A DNA stretch of 6,364 nt. Source: Pseudomonadota bacterium (GTDB taxonomy: Bacteria; Pseudomonadota; Gammaproteobacteria; Steroidobacterales; Steroidobacteraceae). Numbering within the stretch: position 1 is the stretch's first letter; each line of letters begins with the position of its first letter. Shown one piece after another: positions 5,521-6,364 of the stretch. Location of the stretch: the NCBI GenBank assembly GCA_021850555.1, contig JAJZLX010000604.1, forward strand, positions 1 to 6,364, written 5' to 3'. The translations under genes and the position numbers were made by a program. The notes under the pieces were generated by a model. That model did not search any database. It saw nothing but the letters and a program-made list of their open reading frames with translations, and had not been told where the DNA came from.

Positions 5521-5962
5521 CGGCGCCACCCCCGGCCTGCGAACTGCTCCACTCATCGAGATCGACGCGCAGGCGGCCACGGTCCTGCGTCGCCCGATGC
5601 AGGACGATACAGGCCGGCTGCAGTGCCTCGGGCACGTTCTGAAGGTCAAACAGCACGCGATCCGCGCAGTGCGGGTGGCTGACGATATCGAGCATGCGGT
5701 GCAGCAGCTCGTCGAGGCCTTCCCCGCCAGCGGGAGCGATCGCCCCCGAGGGCAGAAGCTCAACCTGGTTGTGTGCCGCCCAGGGCTTCGCGACGGCTTG
5801 GCCGAGGGCGCCGTACTCGCTGACCCTGCGCTCGTCGGGCTCGAGTGCGCGCTGTGTCGTCTCGATGAGTTCCACGGCTTCGGCGATGGCACGCTGAATC
5901 TCTGGGGATGCGTCGACGGACTGCGCCTCGGTGGGCGCGGGGCTACGATTGGACTTAGGCAT
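5393..5962 (-). CDS. Unknown acidic protein, first gene of a minus-strand trio
   Basis: Starts at ATG 5962 with an excellent GGAGG (5972-5968) 5 bases upstream. The frame runs 189 codons, but only the first ~145 look real. Residues 18-45 form a likely acidic helix (SPEIQRAIAEAVELIETTQRAL), followed by ERRVSEYGALGQAVAKPW, then DELLHRMLDIVSHPHCADR and VLFDLQNVPEALQPACIVLHRA. I do not recognise the family. From codon 148 the frame overlaps the small gene at 5520 out of phase and becomes Arg/Gly-rich. One extra G in the G-run (5530-5534 on the plus strand as C) would end it at an ATGA overlap with that gene, giving about 147 residues. A decayed relative lies at 3184-3346, so this gene belongs to a family present more than once in the genome. 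Confidence 0.6.
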   Translation of the reverse strand: MPKSNRSPAPTEAQSVDASPEIQRAIAEAVELIETTQRALEPDERRVSEYGALGQAVAKPWAAHNQVELLPSGAIAPAGGEGLDELLHRMLDIVSHPHCADRVLFDLQNVPEALQPACIVLHRATQDRGRLRVDLDEWSSSQAGGGADERRGKVRRHRAEGRAARNAGRDGRAARDGGAHQAGTGSVPS

Positions 5963-6156
5963 GATGGCCTCCGATCAGGCTGTTGTGCTCATGCCGTCCG
6001 GCTCGGGGTGAACCGGGCCGGGCGGCGCTTGCAGGACGGCGCCGACAGGAACCAATGGCCAGGAGTGCGACTTACCGCACTGCTACGAATGTGCTACGGG
6101 ATGGAAGGCGACCATCAAGAGACTGAACCAAAAACCGCATAAGTCCTTGTTTTTAT
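5963..6156. other. Non-coding stretch beside the tRNA 3' end; possible attachment-site region
   Basis: This stretch lies between the ribosome site of the minus-strand gene at 5962 and the CCA end of tRNA-Lys. It holds two copies of TGCTACG (6081-6087 and 6092-6098, 11 bases apart), which resemble the short direct repeats bound by integrase arms. It also holds a 6-base inverted repeat AAAAAC/GTTTTT (6130-6135 and 6149-6154) next to the tRNA. tRNA 3' ends are standard integration targets. No integrase gene and no second copy of the tRNA end are present in the window, so calling it an att site is inference. Confidence 0.35.
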
Positions 6157-6232
6157 TGGTGGGCCGTGTAGGGATCGAACCTACGACCAAGAGATTAAGA
6201 GTCTCCTGCTCTACCAGCTGAGCTAACGGCCC
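6157..6232 (-). tRNA. tRNA-Lys (anticodon CTT)
   Basis: A complete 76-base cloverleaf on the minus strand, including an encoded CCA (6159-6157). The acceptor stem pairs GGGCCGT with ACGGCCC. The D arm contains AGCTGGTA, the anticodon stem is GGAGA/TCTCT with one G-U pair, and the loop CTCTTAA gives anticodon CTT (reads AAG, lysine). The T arm is GTAGG-TTCGATC-CCTAC. All conserved T-loop bases are present and nothing looks damaged. Confidence 0.97.
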
Positions 6233-6238
6233 ATATTG

Positions 6239-6265
6239 TGTCGCGACAGACGCCGTCGGCGTCTG
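6239..6265. repeat. Two overlapping palindromes just upstream of tRNA-Lys
   Basis: TGTCGCGACA (6239-6248) is a perfect 10-bp palindrome. It overlaps CAGACGCC-GTC-GGCGTCTG (6247-6265), a perfect 8-bp stem with a 3-base loop. The second would form a stable hairpin on either strand but has no U run, so it is not a standard terminator. Being 7 bases from the 5' end of the tRNA, it could affect precursor processing or mark the end of an upstream transcript. Its function is not shown. Confidence 0.6.
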
Positions 6266-6364
6266 CGGAATGTGTCAATGAGTATGGAACACCTGGTGTC
6301 ATGAGATTAGAGAGCACGGGGGTGCGATTGAGGGTGATGTCGTCTCCTTTTTCGGTGGATTGAT
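6266..6364. other. Short end segment with no gene seen
   Basis: No coding frame with a credible start is visible. On the minus strand there is a perfect TTGACA (6278-6273), but no -10 box at the right distance. An 11-base palindrome with ACACC/GGTGT arms is at 6289-6299. A purine-rich AAAAAGGAG lies on the minus strand near the window end (about 6347-6355) without a normal start codon after it. Confidence 0.4.

Noticed and set aside
5066..6142. 358-codon plus-strand open frame
   Set aside because: Antisense to three genes with better codon structure and a strong ribosome site; no domain, Arg/Ala/Leu-rich composition.
1..6364. CRISPR array or insertion sequence
   Set aside because: No regularly spaced repeats and no transposase or terminal inverted repeats were seen.

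Overview
This is a high-G+C bacterial window, probably from a gammaproteobacterium. The tRNA gene encodes its own CCA end, and the codon use and gene families would suit a Xanthomonadales- or Chromatiales-like genome; that placement is only a guess. It holds one ordinary metabolic/efflux operon followed by a patchwork of accessory genes that stops at a tRNA-Lys gene.

Layout. Positions 1-780 hold no gene I can support. From 861 to 3145 on the plus strand there is a compact three-gene unit: a MarR-family repressor, an isochorismatase-fold hydrolase whose usual nucleophilic cysteine is replaced by glycine, and a 12-helix MFS exporter that starts on the stop codon of the hydrolase. A 24-bp imperfect palindrome (817-840) covers the -35 element of a promoter whose start point falls at the marR ATG. 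This is a good candidate operator for autorepression. The simplest reading is that MarR senses a small, probably aromatic, compound that the hydrolase and exporter deal with.

From about 3146 to 6156 the content changes to an island-like patchwork. It contains a decayed, truncated relic (3184-3346, minus) of a gene found intact at 5393-5962, and a lower-G+C nucleotidyltransferase-like gene (DUF6036 type, 3422) followed by a small basic ORF. A HigB/RelE-like toxin and NadS-like antitoxin pair (4336-4964, minus) has its own promoter, a palindrome inside that promoter and an apparently leaderless start. Next come an intrinsic terminator (5041-5060, minus) and three overlapping minus-strand genes of unknown function (5962 down to about 5086 or 4961). 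Upstream of these lies a non-coding stretch with a short direct repeat beside the 3' end of tRNA-Lys(CTT) at 6157-6232. The tRNA position, small unknown genes, toxin-antitoxin pair and relic copy suggest an integrated element or its remains. No integrase and no second copy of the tRNA end are visible here, so this remains inference.

Two gene ends (near 3981-3988 and 5530-5534) sit at G/C runs where one added base would give a tidy ATGA stop/start overlap with the next gene. A third end (near 5100) would stop before its terminator if one base were removed. These are either real frameshifts, sequence errors or variable tracts, and can be checked from reads.
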